Origin: an uncultured Aquimarina sp.
GTDB taxonomy: Bacteria > Bacteroidota > Bacteroidia > Flavobacteriales > Flavobacteriaceae
DNA: 61,454 nucleotides
NCBI GenBank assembly: GCA_947492105.1
Contig: CANLMN010000026.1
Location: forward strand, 1-61,454
Direction: 5' to 3'
Under the pieces are notes generated by a model. That model was not told where the DNA came from, did not search any database, and worked only from the letters and a program-made list of their open reading frames with translations. Of this stretch, positions 19,352-28,130 are shown piece after piece. Position numbers and translations under genes: made by a program. Positions within the stretch are counted from its first letter, which is position 1. Each line of letters starts with the position of its first letter.

Positions 19352-19696
19352 TTAAGAGGTATATTGGTTGATTATATCCGTTAAGTAGTGTTTGCTTTGT
19401 ACTCCTGATTGTTTCCAAAGTAATTTTCCATTTTGGAACAAGGCAATTGTTGGTACACTACGGACTTGATACTGTTGTGCTATATTTGGATTTTTATCAA
19501 TGTCTACTTTAATAATGCGTGCTTTATCGCCTGTTTCTTCAGCGAGTTCATGGATAATAGGACCTTGTGCTTTGCATGGGCCACACCATTCTGCATGAAA
19601 ATCAACTAAAACTGGTTTTTCATCATTGATTATGTTTTTAAAACTTCCTCTCATTTTTTTATTTTTTTTAACTGTTTTGTTTTCGACTGTCTCCAA
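19352..19696 (-). CDS. Thioredoxin
   Basis: A 114-residue thioredoxin-fold protein with the classic active site WCGPC (residues 37-41, in DFHAEWCGPCKAQGP), the DIDKNPNIAQQYQVRSVPTIALF strand with its cis-proline, and a C-terminal helix. The first 14 residues are lysine-rich and outside the fold. Met15 (codon at 19652-19654) is an equally plausible start and would give a normal ~100-residue thioredoxin. It is a cytosolic protein disulfide reductant. It is not adjacent to a thioredoxin reductase; the nearest is the fusion at 23249. Confidence 0.93.
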   Translation of the reverse strand: METVENKTVKKNKKMRGSFKNIINDEKPVLVDFHAEWCGPCKAQGPIIHELAEETGDKARIIKVDIDKNPNIAQQYQVRSVPTIALFQNGKLLWKQSGVQSKHYLTDIINQYTS

Positions 19697-20256
19697 AGGT
19701 ATTTAAGTTCTCATCTGCTTAATTTGTGTGTACTATTTTGATGATATTTGTACATCCAAAAAAAGTGCCAATTACTAGATGTATACCTTTCCATGATACC
19801 TAAGGGTATATATTACATTAGGTCTAAAATTTTTTGATATCATTACAGTATTCAAACTGACAAAACGACAATTTTTGATAAAAGAAAATGAAGTATGCAT
19901 AGCTCTTGGTGATTATGATACGGAGTTTTTGTGCGATTTTAGGTTTTTAATTTGTGATAATGTGAATTACTTTTAATTTGGAAAAAGAAGGAAATTAAGT
20001 TTTTTAGGGCTTGATTTTTTTCTTAGTGAGATGACCAAGGGGGGCAATGATCGCTCACGAGATGGGATACTATCTTTTGGATTTGACTATTGTCTAAGGT
20101 TCGGTGTAAATGATCTTATTAAAACATTTTACAGTCCATGAAATAGTAAATGAGATATACGTGGAGAAAGTATCTAGAGTATCTAGAGTTAGCCTGTGGT
20201 ATAAACCAATCCGAAGTGTTTTTGACTCGAGTTAGCTATTAAAATGATATTTTGGA
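19697..20256. other. Intergenic region, nothing recognised
   Basis: About 560 AT-rich bases with no supported gene, repeat family or hairpin. The plus-side end (20180-20250) lies just downstream of the HxlR gene stop. Confidence 0.4.
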
Positions 20257-20628
20257 TTAGTAAGATAGAGATTTTATTTTTTTTCTATGTATCATACCCC
20301 ATTCTCGAATTGTTTCAATCACTTTGTCCAGAGATTTGCCATACTCTGTAAGACTATATTCTACGGAAACAGGACTGGTATTAAGTACATCTCTATATAC
20401 TAGACCATTAATCTCTAGATCTTTTAATTCTTTGGAGAGCATCCTAGGAGTGATCCCTTCTATTTTTCGCTCTAATTCTTTAAATCTTTGATTTTCAAAA
20501 GATAAAGCAATGATTATTGGTAATCTCCATTTTCCGCCAATTAAATCAAGTACATCTCTAACAGGAAGAATGAAGGTTTTACATTCTGTTGGTGTGTAGT
20601 TGGCAACATTATTTTCGGCGGTTTTCAT
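20257..20628 (-). CDS. HxlR-family transcriptional regulator
   Basis: A 123-residue winged-helix protein. The family signature is clear: LIGGKWRLPIIIALSFENQRFKELERKIEGITPRMLSKELKDLE, then a wing (RDVLNTSPVSVEYSLTEYGKSL). One cysteine (Cys17, in TECKTF) sits near the N-terminus, where HxlR/YodB-type regulators of azoreductases sense quinones and diamide. It is divergent from azoR, with a 34-bp palindrome between them, so it very likely represses both genes. Confidence 0.92.
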   Translation of the reverse strand: MKTAENNVANYTPTECKTFILPVRDVLDLIGGKWRLPIIIALSFENQRFKELERKIEGITPRMLSKELKDLEINGLVYRDVLNTSPVSVEYSLTEYGKSLDKVIETIREWGMIHRKKIKSLSY

Positions 20629-20652
20629 TTTAAAAAGGTTTATACGTGGATA

Positions 20653-20686
20653 CTATACTAAAGTATACCAGTATACTTTAGTATAG
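20653..20686. promoter_or_regulatory. 34-bp palindromic operator between the HxlR and azoR genes
   Basis: A perfect inverted repeat of two 16-base arms (CTATACTAAAGTATAC / GTATACTTTAGTATAG) separated by CA. A further TATACTTTATATA follows. Each arm is itself nearly palindromic (TATACTAAAGTATA), so two HxlR dimers could bind. It lies just upstream of the azoR -7 box, as expected for a repressor site. Confidence 0.75.
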
Positions 20687-20714
20687 TGATATACTTTATA
20701 TAGTAAATTTAGTA

Positions 20715-20722
20715 TAAATTTG
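20715..20722 (+). promoter_or_regulatory. -7 promoter box of azoR
   Basis: TAAATTTG matches the Bacteroidota TAnnTTTG consensus, 21 bases before the ATG at 20744 and 28 bases after the palindrome. A TTG at 20720 lies inside this box, which argues against that codon as the translation start. Confidence 0.55.
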
Positions 20723-20743
20723 GCAGTAAAAATAATATTCAAA

Positions 20744-21358
20744 ATGAAAAAAACACTGATCGTTAATTATACTCCAAGAGTTGATTCAAACACAAAAAAA
20801 ATGGTCGATTACTTTATCGAAAGTAATAAAGCAAAAACGGAAATCACTTTTCTTGATTTAGCAGAGGAAACACCTGATTTGTTGTTAAAGGAAAATTTAA
20901 ATCTATACGTTGCTAGAAATTTTGGCGGAGTAGAGCTTACAGAGGAACAAGAGAAGGTTTTATCAAAAAATGATAAAATGATGAATCAATTACTTGATAC
21001 AGATTATATTGTTTTGGCAACACCGATGTATAATTTTACCATACCGGCAACAGTAAAAGCTTGGTTTGACGCAGTGATACAAGCTGGAAAAACTTTTGCC
21101 TATACAGAAACGGGTATTAAAGGTTTATGCGAAAATACACAGGCGTTAATACTAATGACTAGTGGAAGCGATTTTGGAAAAGAACCATATAGTAGTATGA
21201 ATTTTGCAACACCTTTGTTGATGACGAGCTTTAATTTTCTTGGAATTTCTGCAGAAGCAATTAATTCTTTTGGACAAGTAGCGTATGCTGATAGAGCAGA
21301 GGAGTTGTTTGAGAATTCCAAAAAGAGTATTGATGTGTTGAGTGAAAAATGGTATTAA
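20744..21358 (+). CDS. azoR: FMN-dependent NADH-azoreductase / quinone reductase
   Basis: A 204-residue flavodoxin-like protein beginning MKKTLIVNYTPR. Typical AzoR segments: the phosphate-binding loop after strand 1 (YTPRVDSNTKK), ATPMYNFTIPATVKAWFDAV, AGKTFAYTETGIKGL and the MTSGSDFG loop. It should reduce azo dyes and quinones with NADH and FMN, mainly for protection from quinone stress. The frame extends to a TTG at 20720, but that codon overlaps the promoter box, so the ATG at 20744 is preferred. It is divergent from its probable HxlR repressor. Confidence 0.92.
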   Translation: MKKTLIVNYTPRVDSNTKKMVDYFIESNKAKTEITFLDLAEETPDLLLKENLNLYVARNFGGVELTEEQEKVLSKNDKMMNQLLDTDYIVLATPMYNFTIPATVKAWFDAVIQAGKTFAYTETGIKGLCENTQALILMTSGSDFGKEPYSSMNFATPLLMTSFNFLGISAEAINSFGQVAYADRAEELFENSKKSIDVLSEKWY

Positions 21359-21437
21359 TAAAGTATAAAAAGTTTAACAATAATTTGTTAGGGGATTTAT
21401 AAGGGGTTGCCTTTTCAATTTATTGCTTAGTCGAAAT

Positions 21438-21528
21438 CCGAAGTTAGGACTATGACTATATAGTCCTAAGCTTTGGTTTGACAATAAAGAAAAAAAACTA
21501 CAAAACATTTGTAGTTTTTTTTCTTTAT
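21438..21528. terminator. Two tandem hairpins between convergent genes
   Basis: The first hairpin has a 10-bp stem (TTAGGACTAT / ATAGTCCTAA, 21444-21469). The second is a 21-bp perfect stem (21484-21528) with a 3-base loop and long A and T runs, so it can terminate both azoR (plus) and the lipoprotein gene ending at 21648 (minus). Confidence 0.8.
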
Positions 21529-21647
21529 GTATATGCTAGTTTTTATATCAAGTATATGTTGCGCTAGTTAGTTCAAATTACAGTAAGGCTGTAGTACTAC
21601 CATATTTTAATTTTCTAAAGAAACTTAATTTAAAACTAATAGCTTGA

Positions 21648-22490
21648 TTATTCAATTAGTTTGCTATTTGCGGGTTTTTTAAATAATACGGAATGATCAC
21701 CTGTCGCCGTAAAAGTAATATTTGATAGTGTAGCAGCTCCGAGTTGTTCCGTAAGTCCTTTGTTAGCTCTCCAACCATAAAATTTCCAATCCGTGGCAAT
21801 AGGAATACCATCAATATCTGTATAGTTACTGTAAACAATGGCGTGAGGATCTTCTTCTGCTTTGGCAGTATTTCCATTTTTCCCATAGGTAACAATGTAT
21901 GATGCCGCATGTAGTAAAAGTGTTTTTGGGTCATTGAATAAAATATACCAATCATCTGGTGCATCTCCTACATTTTTGTCAAATGTTAATTTGGCACTGT
22001 GATAATTTTTGTCATTTAGTTTTTTGTCATCTTCTATCGCTAGATGTACACCAGAATCACTCAGCTTATAGGGTAATGCAAAGAAATATGACCATGTAAA
22101 AATACCAAATCTAGCTCCTTTTGTATCTGTGTCTTCGGGTGTCGCATAGAGTTTTGAACCATCAAAAATAAAACTACTCCCATCTTTATTATCAATGCGT
22201 AGTTTGGAGGTGTTTGTGAGCATGCTTATTTTGCAATCTATTGTATGCTTACTTCCAAAAGAAAGTTTCATATCAAAACTGACAAGCTGTTTTTCAAGAA
22301 ATGCCGTTTTTTTATGTGCTTTTTCTATATCTAGTACATAGGCTTTGTCAGTAGATAGTGTTTCATTTACAACAGCAGGTTCGGTGATTACCGAGCTTTT
22401 TTGTTTTTCGAGAGCTTTTTTAGGTTTCTGATTACAAGAGAAACAAAGTAGTGAGGCTACGGTTAGAAGCGGTAAAATTTTCGTGTACAT
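21648..22490 (-). CDS. Lipoprotein of unknown function (possibly DUF6503-like)
   Basis: A 280-residue protein with a lipoprotein signal (ASLLCFSCNQKP). The body (about 50-270) is beta-rich: alternating SFDMKLSFGSKHTIDCK, SFIFDGSKLYATPED and the late GIPIATDWKFYGW. This layout resembles LolA-like or DUF6503 lipoproteins of Flavobacteriia; the family name is a recollection, not a search result. There is no catalytic motif. It is a single-gene unit convergent with azoR. Confidence 0.7.
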   Translation of the reverse strand: MYTKILPLLTVASLLCFSCNQKPKKALEKQKSSVITEPAVVNETLSTDKAYVLDIEKAHKKTAFLEKQLVSFDMKLSFGSKHTIDCKISMLTNTSKLRIDNKDGSSFIFDGSKLYATPEDTDTKGARFGIFTWSYFFALPYKLSDSGVHLAIEDDKKLNDKNYHSAKLTFDKNVGDAPDDWYILFNDPKTLLLHAASYIVTYGKNGNTAKAEEDPHAIVYSNYTDIDGIPIATDWKFYGWRANKGLTEQLGAATLSNITFTATGDHSVLFKKPANSKLIE

Positions 22491-22860
22491 ATAATGTGAT
22501 ATTTTTTGTCAAAATTTAGACAATATAAAGCATAACACCTGCATTTTTAAGAAAAATGTTTAGCAATTTTAACAGTGGAATTATGAAGTGATATTTTTTC
22601 TTATGAAGAAACTCTAAATCTACATACCGATAGACAACAATACTAGTTGAAATGTAATTATTGGCCCAAAATAATTGAACTATTTTTTGCTAGTTTGAAC
22701 TATGAAGTTTAGGTATAGCTTAGGTTCAATTTAATAATGAAAAAACAATAGAAAAAGATCCTTATTATGAGCCTGTAATTATTTTTTAAATGGTATTCGT
22801 ATAGAATTCAAGAACAAGAAAAAGGAACAGTTTTTTTCTCAGTATTTCTTTAAAATAATA

Positions 22861-22909
22861 CATACTAACAAAAAAAGTAGACTAAACTATTTTTTTGTTA
22901 GTATGTATG
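22861..22909 (-). terminator. Strong hairpin, probable terminator
   Basis: A stem of about 19 bp (CATACTAACAAAAAAA...TAG / CTATTTTTTTGTTAGTATG, one bulged base) with a 5-base loop. It may end read-through from the thioredoxin reductase fusion gene on the minus strand, although it lies 340 bases away and could be part of the repeat block. Confidence 0.5.
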
Positions 22910-23052
22910 ACACCAAATTAGCTAAATAATGTGGTATGTCGACTTGTTCATATATTTTCATAGTTAAGGCTATGCAATAGAATCACGGTGTTTTTACATA
23001 AAAAAATACCAGTGTCATCAATACGAATTTATATACCTAAATTTGTGTTAGG
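22910..23052 (+). repeat. Dispersed repeat family R2 (copy 2)
   Basis: Begins CACCAAATTAGCTAAATAAT and runs through CTATGCAATAGAATCACGG and GTCATCAATACGAATTTATA, in the same order as the copies at 46044 and 49722. About 40 bases between TTGTTC and the CATAG segment are missing compared with those copies. Confidence 0.65.
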
Positions 23053-23248
23053 AACTTATCTTGACTTTTTCTTTTCCTTAAAAATGAATCAAATTCGACA
23101 TATTCCATTACTTTCTTCATTCATAGCGTTGCAATGAATTAAAAAAGAGTGCTTATCGGATTAAACTTTGTCTCATTTTCGTTCGAAAACGAAAAGGCAA
23201 GATGAATTCTACCAAAAAGTATTATAAGCTTTTTGGTAGTGAAAAGTA

Positions 23249-24658
23249 TTATTGTTTTAAATATTTTTTGAGTCCATAACTCGCCAATACTCCTTCACCT
23301 GTAGCTGCTGCTACTTGAGCAATAGCACCCTCACGACAATCACCAGCCGCAAAAATTCCTTGTACAGATGTCTCTGCAAGTCCTTCAGTAGTGATAAAAC
23401 CACTTTTATTTAAATCGATAACATCTTGGAATAGCTTTGTATTAGGAATAAGACCTATAAAAATGAATGATCCATCTCCAGTAATGATTTCTTCTTTTTC
23501 AGTCTGATTATCCTTAACTTTTAATCCTTTAAAATTTCCATTTTCATCAGAAAGAAACTCTATAGAAGATTTATTCATATAGGTTTCAATATTTTCTATA
23601 CTAGGAAGTTTTTCAACGTAGGTAGATGACGCACTAAATTTTTCAGAACGATGTACAATCTTCACTTTTTTTACAAAACCGGATAAGAAAATACCTTCCT
23701 CTAGAGCACTATTTCCTCCTCCAATAACAACAACTTCGCGATCTCTATAAAATGCACCATCACAGGTCGCACAAAAATGTACACCAGAACCAATGAGTTC
23801 TTCTTCTCCTGGGATACCCAGTTGGCGATAGGTAGATCCTGTAGAGGCCACTACACTACGTCCAATGAATGTTTCATGGGCAGATTTGACATAAAATTTT
23901 CCTTCTTTTTCTTCAATTGATGCAACATCAACACCAGTTTTAATAGTAGCTCCATAAGTAAGCGCTTGCTCCTCCATCTTATCCATCAAATCCGGTCCAG
24001 ATATATTGGTAAAACCAGGGTAGTTTTCTATTTTTTGAGTTAAAAAAGCATTACCTCCTATAGATTTTTTTTCTAGAATAAGGCTATCAAAACGATCACG
24101 TTGTGCGTAAATGGAGGTCGTAAGGCCAGCAGCACCACCACCTATAATGATAGTATCGTATACTTTATGCTCTTTTTTGATATCAATATCTAATAATTCT
24201 TTTAGCGTATTGTTATCTGGGTTTGTATGAGGTTTTCCGTCAATTAATATGGTAGGAATTATACGTTTTCCGTTATTAATTTTTTCTACCTCAGCTGTTG
24301 CCCATTCATGCACATCTACGTCGATGAACTGGAAATTCACTCCATTATCCGAAAGATAACTTTTTGCTCGACGACAATCAGGACACCAATCTGCTCCAAA
24401 CAATTGTACGATACCTGCATCGTTTATTCCAAGGACATCAGCAAGTGTAACATTGTTCGGATTTGTGAGTACAGTACCATTAAAATCTATGGTAGGGATA
24501 ATACGTTTGCCGTTATTGATTTTTTCTACCAAACGCGTTGCCTCTTCATCCAGGTCAACATCGATAAATTCAAAATCAATAGAATGCTCTTTGAGATAAT
24601 TTTTTGCTCTTCTACAGTCTGAGCACCAGTCTGCACCATAAAGTTTTAATGTGTTCAT
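23249..24658 (-). CDS. Thioredoxin reductase fused to two N-terminal glutaredoxin-like domains
   Basis: A 469-residue fusion. Residues 1-78 and 79-158 are two tandem glutaredoxin/mycoredoxin-like domains with active sites WCSDC and WCPDC. They are close copies of each other (both contain CRRAK, EKINNGKRIIPTI and TNP-NN-TL). Residues about 165-469 are a complete thioredoxin reductase with the FAD motif IIGGGAAGLTTSIYAQRD, redox-active CATCDGAFY, NADPH motif VVIGGGNSALEEG and C-terminal GIFAAGDCRE. Electrons would flow from NADPH through FAD and CATC to a built-in glutaredoxin. Which domain copy is used, and the final substrate, are unknown. It is a single-gene unit. Confidence 0.93.
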   Translation of the reverse strand: MNTLKLYGADWCSDCRRAKNYLKEHSIDFEFIDVDLDEEATRLVEKINNGKRIIPTIDFNGTVLTNPNNVTLADVLGINDAGIVQLFGADWCPDCRRAKSYLSDNGVNFQFIDVDVHEWATAEVEKINNGKRIIPTILIDGKPHTNPDNNTLKELLDIDIKKEHKVYDTIIIGGGAAGLTTSIYAQRDRFDSLILEKKSIGGNAFLTQKIENYPGFTNISGPDLMDKMEEQALTYGATIKTGVDVASIEEKEGKFYVKSAHETFIGRSVVASTGSTYRQLGIPGEEELIGSGVHFCATCDGAFYRDREVVVIGGGNSALEEGIFLSGFVKKVKIVHRSEKFSASSTYVEKLPSIENIETYMNKSSIEFLSDENGNFKGLKVKDNQTEKEEIITGDGSFIFIGLIPNTKLFQDVIDLNKSGFITTEGLAETSVQGIFAAGDCREGAIAQVAAATGEGVLASYGLKKYLKQ

Positions 24659-25271
24659 TGTTGTGTTTTTTTGTTAAAAATTGAACCTAAGTGATAGTAT
24701 TACGACACTATTTTTTGAATTTACTGTGCTATAAAATTACGATTTTTTATCACTGTTTTTGTAAAATAATCTGCCCTAACTGTGGTGCAATCTGCTTCTG
24801 TCCTGAAACTGAGGGAGAGAAAGATGATTTTTAATGTAACAAAGTCAATAATTTAATTTTGACGTTATAAAAATGCTTTTTATTCTCTTGTATTGCTAAT
24901 CCAAGTAGTATAACAGTTATCATGATATTTATTCAATTTCCTAAAGATATATGGTCTGGAATCAATGTCGTTATCATGATAAGTACAAGTGTCTCTACAA
25001 TAAAATCTGATAAGGAAAGTCGGGGCGGTTTCAAGAAATTTGTCATATGCTGTAGCCCAGCTCCACTCACAAAACCTTTAACGAAATTTTGTAATCTGTT
25101 CAGAATAAAAAGAAAATCAAGGCCTGTTTTGATAAATTAGACTGCTTATTTCAGTATTCAAAATACTTGTAATTCAATTAAAATGTAATTGTAGGCTAAA
25201 ATAGTAGAAAAAGAAACAAATTATTAGCCTACAATTATTTTTCAAATGGTATTTACATGATAGTATACCCT
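24659..25271. other. Intergenic region with a possible gene relic and an R3 copy
   Basis: About 24930-25130 keeps an open frame of roughly 65 codons on the minus strand (hydrophobic, with FIVETLVLIMITTLIPDH). It has no good start and no recognised family, so it may be a relic. About 25172-25255 is a compact R3 copy whose two halves are inverted repeats (TGTAATTGTAGGCTAA / TTAGCCTACAATTA). Confidence 0.35.
25172..25255 (+). repeat. Dispersed repeat family R3 (compact copy)
   Basis: The shortest, most symmetrical copy of R3: CAATTAAAATGTAATTGTAG ... CTACAATTATTTTTCAAATG. Other copies lie near 9009, 14150, 16334, 22645, 45203, 49880 and 58042. The pattern is a fold-back element with about 25-bp imperfect terminal inverted repeats and no coding capacity. 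Confidence 0.6.
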
Positions 25272-26561
25272 TTACATAGGATCCAATTTGGTAGTAGTTA
25301 TTGGCTTTTTAGATTGATTGATTAATATTTGAGATATGCAAATACTCATAATTACAAATCCTAAGAAAAAGTAAAAACCATTTTGTAACTCAGAATTGTT
25401 TGTTGTAAGGATGTTAATATTCGTAGAGATTTTTTCTAGTTGATCTAATTGGCTAGAAATAATACCAGAAAAACCGATATAAGACATGAATATAGCAACG
25501 ACCATGACATCAGCCATGGACCATTTTCCACTCTTGAATACCAAAAAGGATACAATGCTATTTTGTATTAACTGCCGTTTGAAAATCAGAATTAAACTAG
25601 ATAATAATTTTAATAAAGGAAAAACAAGACTAAAAGTTATCACTAATATGCCAACAACTATTACTCTAATCTTTTCTTGTTGTACCATTAATTTTGACAT
25701 TTCTATGATACTCTTGCTTTTGTAGTATAATATTTGATCTTTAAAAGAAATGGTTTCGCCAATTAGATTAAATTCCATTAGGCCTATTCTAGCGTCAATA
25801 TCAATCATTGGCAGTAGGACTCCTAATAATAATAATTGAAAAGCGATGAATATATAAAAAGGAATACTAAAAGTAGTGTGTTTTTTTCTAATCAATATGC
25901 TAATGAGAACTAAAATGTAAACTATTAGGATCATTAAATTGTAAGAGTTGATTTTCTCATCAACAACCTTAATGGCATTATGAATTTGAGTCTGACAGTT
26001 TTCCTTAGTAGTACTATTATAGTTCTCCAAGATAGCGTTTAGTGCGGAGTAATCAACTTTTTGAAACGTACTATCACGATATTTGTCCAATTGTAATAAA
26101 ATAAAGTCTTTAATACTTTCTCTATTTTCTTTTTTTTCTAAAAAATTAATTATTTCTTCTGTTATTTTAGGCACATTTTTTCTGAGTTTATCAAATATTT
26201 CAAAAATATCAGCTCCTATATTTTTCAACGAAATGCCAAAAAGTGCTTTTTGTCTATTTTCTTTTTTATAATTGAGCTCAAATTTTTCTATGACTTCATA
26301 GAGCAGTTTTTTGATTTTTTTTTGTGCAACAACCCGATCTTTACCCTTAAGTTTAAGTTCTTTGATTCTGTTTATTATAATTTTGGCAAATTGTTTTTTC
26401 CATTCATCTACATTGAACATTCCATATTTTATATCTGATAATACAATTAGGTCTTGTTTTAATACTCTTTTGCTGTTTTCTAATTTGTATGATTGAAAAG
26501 AAGAGAAGCTTATTAAAATGAAAAGTGCGATTAATGCTATTTTTGAAAATATGTGGTTCAT
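25272..26561 (-). CDS. PqiA-like membrane protein with a large extracytoplasmic domain
   Basis: A 429-residue protein. A signal anchor (ALIALFILISFSSFQ) is followed by about 185 charged, helical residues likely outside the cytoplasm. A membrane region (about 205-420) then has five or so helices. Its segment FKSGKWSMADVMVVAIFMSYIGF matches the GRWSMLDVFVVA signature of the paraquat-inducible protein A family, and VFPLLKLLSS also fits. PqiA works with MCE proteins in lipid transport between membranes, but no MCE gene is adjacent. The N-terminal domain is not part of classical PqiA. Family assignment is moderate; function is unknown. Confidence 0.65.
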   Translation of the reverse strand: MNHIFSKIALIALFILISFSSFQSYKLENSKRVLKQDLIVLSDIKYGMFNVDEWKKQFAKIIINRIKELKLKGKDRVVAQKKIKKLLYEVIEKFELNYKKENRQKALFGISLKNIGADIFEIFDKLRKNVPKITEEIINFLEKKENRESIKDFILLQLDKYRDSTFQKVDYSALNAILENYNSTTKENCQTQIHNAIKVVDEKINSYNLMILIVYILVLISILIRKKHTTFSIPFYIFIAFQLLLLGVLLPMIDIDARIGLMEFNLIGETISFKDQILYYKSKSIIEMSKLMVQQEKIRVIVVGILVITFSLVFPLLKLLSSLILIFKRQLIQNSIVSFLVFKSGKWSMADVMVVAIFMSYIGFSGIISSQLDQLEKISTNINILTTNNSELQNGFYFFLGFVIMSICISQILINQSKKPITTTKLDPM

Positions 26562-27022
26562 TGTTCGATTTGGAAACTTTGAGCTTATAGAAGACGATTT
26601 AGTGGAGGAGTAAGTCGGAGGGGTTTTGCTCTAAATTACTACCTTACGTAAAAATATACATTCATCTATTTACAAGTGGCAAATAGTAGTTAAAATTAGC
26701 TAATTTCTTTGTTTTATTTTTCGGGTTACAATACTATTATCGTTGTGGGTTAGTCTATCTTACGTTTTGATTCCTCAAAATTTGTATCAAATTCTTTACC
26801 ATATTTTGTTGCTTTTCATAACTGTAGTGCGGCTGTGGATTTCAAAAAGTGTCTTGTCGAGTTAAATTTCAGCTCATTTTTTGATCGAAAATGAATAGGT
26901 ACAATGAGTTCATGTACTAATGTTTTGATCCATCAAAATTCTTATCAGAAACATATGGTCATTTCCTTTTTCTTTTAAAGGATAATAGATAGTTTTGTTA
27001 AGAATCATTTTAGATAAGAATT
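26562..27022. other. Intergenic region upstream of the cobalamin run
   Basis: About 26765-26945 is an R4-like copy (TCTTTACCATATTTTGTTGC, CATAACTGTAGTGCGG, TTTTTGATCGAAAATGA). No cobalamin riboswitch was found here, although the B12 operon starts at 27023. Confidence 0.45.
26990..26997 (+). promoter_or_regulatory. Candidate -7 box of the main cobalamin operon
   Basis: TAGTTTTG fits TAnnTTTG and lies 25 bases before the ATG of the CobW gene. No clear -33 TTG at the right spacing, so tentative. Confidence 0.35.
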
Positions 27023-28126
27023 ATGAGCTTAAATACACAAAAAATACCAGTAACGATCATCACTGGTTTTCTAGGATCTGGAAAAACTACACTCATACAC
27101 AAAATAGCCAAAAATGCCAATGGAAAACGATTAGCAATAATCGTCAATGAGTTTGGAGAGCTCGGCATGGACGGAGAGATTCTAAAAGGTAATGATTGCG
27201 GATGTGAGGAAGAAAATATATTGGAATTGAGTAATGGTTGTCTTTGCTGTACTGTTCAAGAAGAATTCTTGCCGACGATGCTTCAGCTCATGGAACGTAA
27301 ACAGGATATAGATCATATAATTATAGAAACATCTGGATTGGCTTTGCCAAAACCATTATTAAAAGCATTTAATTGGCCTGATTTGAAACCTCAGATAACT
27401 GTAGATGCTGTGATCACGGTAGTAGATTGTGTAGGACAAGCTACAGGAGAAATATGTGATAGAGAAAAAGTACAATCACAACGCTTGGATGACGAGAATC
27501 TAGATCATGAATCTTCTATAGAGGAACTGTTTGAAGATCAACTATCCTGTGCTGATTTGATCGTAATGACTAAATCTGATTTAATTAATGAAACAGAATA
27601 TACCGCTGTACAAAATGTGATTCAGAAGCGAGTAGGGGACACTATAAAATTAATTTCTGCAGTAAAAGGAGATATTCCAGTAGAGGTGTTATTAGGAATA
27701 AATGCCAAGGCAGAAGACCATATTGATGCTAAACATTCTCATCACGAGGCACATCATCATCACGATCATAGCCATGGCGAAGATCACCACCATGATCATG
27801 ATCATGATCACAATCATGACGAAACGATTAACTCTATAGTCATCGAAGTAAAAGCACCACATACCCCCAAACAATTAGTGGATGTATTAAAATCGTTGGT
27901 CGTAGAGCATCATATTTACAGAATAAAAGGAATTATTCATGTTCCTGGTAAACCCATGCGTATGATTGTTCAAGGGGTTGCGGATCGTTTTGAAAATTAT
28001 TTTGATAGAAAATGGCAAGAGGGCGAGCTGCAGGCAACACGTTTGGTCATTATAGGAGAGCAAATATCAGAAGCCAAATTACAAAAAGCATTAGAAGAAA
28101 AATTAATGACAACAATAGACGCATAA
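27023..28126 (+). CDS. cobW: CobW-family metal-binding GTPase
   Basis: A 367-residue G3E GTPase. Walker A GFLGSGKTTL is at about 13-22, the metal-binding GCLCC motif at about 73-77 and the TKSD nucleotide-specificity motif at about 185-188. A His/Asp-rich tract (about 235-270, more than 15 His) is followed by a CobW C-terminal domain. CobW proteins load a metal, probably cobalt or zinc, into a target enzyme using GTP. Its place at the head of the B12 run fits delivery of Co2+ to a chelatase. It is followed 4 bases later by the adenosyltransferase gene. Confidence 0.93.
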   Translation: MSLNTQKIPVTIITGFLGSGKTTLIHKIAKNANGKRLAIIVNEFGELGMDGEILKGNDCGCEEENILELSNGCLCCTVQEEFLPTMLQLMERKQDIDHIIIETSGLALPKPLLKAFNWPDLKPQITVDAVITVVDCVGQATGEICDREKVQSQRLDDENLDHESSIEELFEDQLSCADLIVMTKSDLINETEYTAVQNVIQKRVGDTIKLISAVKGDIPVEVLLGINAKAEDHIDAKHSHHEAHHHHDHSHGEDHHHDHDHDHNHDETINSIVIEVKAPHTPKQLVDVLKSLVVEHHIYRIKGIIHVPGKPMRMIVQGVADRFENYFDRKWQEGELQATRLVIIGEQISEAKLQKALEEKLMTTIDA

Positions 28127-28130
28127 CTCT

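Larger units (their letters stand above)
22491..23248. other. Repeat-rich intergenic region
   Basis: No gene is supported. It holds an R3 copy (about 22645-22800), a strong hairpin (22861-22909), an R2 copy (about 22910-23052) and an R4 copy (about 23050-23205). Confidence 0.55.

Noticed and set aside
20720-21358. Longer azoR frame starting at TTG 20720
   Set aside because: The TTG overlaps the TAAATTTG promoter box, and the extra residues (MAVKIIFK) are not in the family. ATG 20744 is used.
24922-25140. 72-residue plus-strand frame
   Set aside because: No signal peptide, family or start context. The minus strand of the same stretch looks more protein-like, so it is treated as a possible relic.
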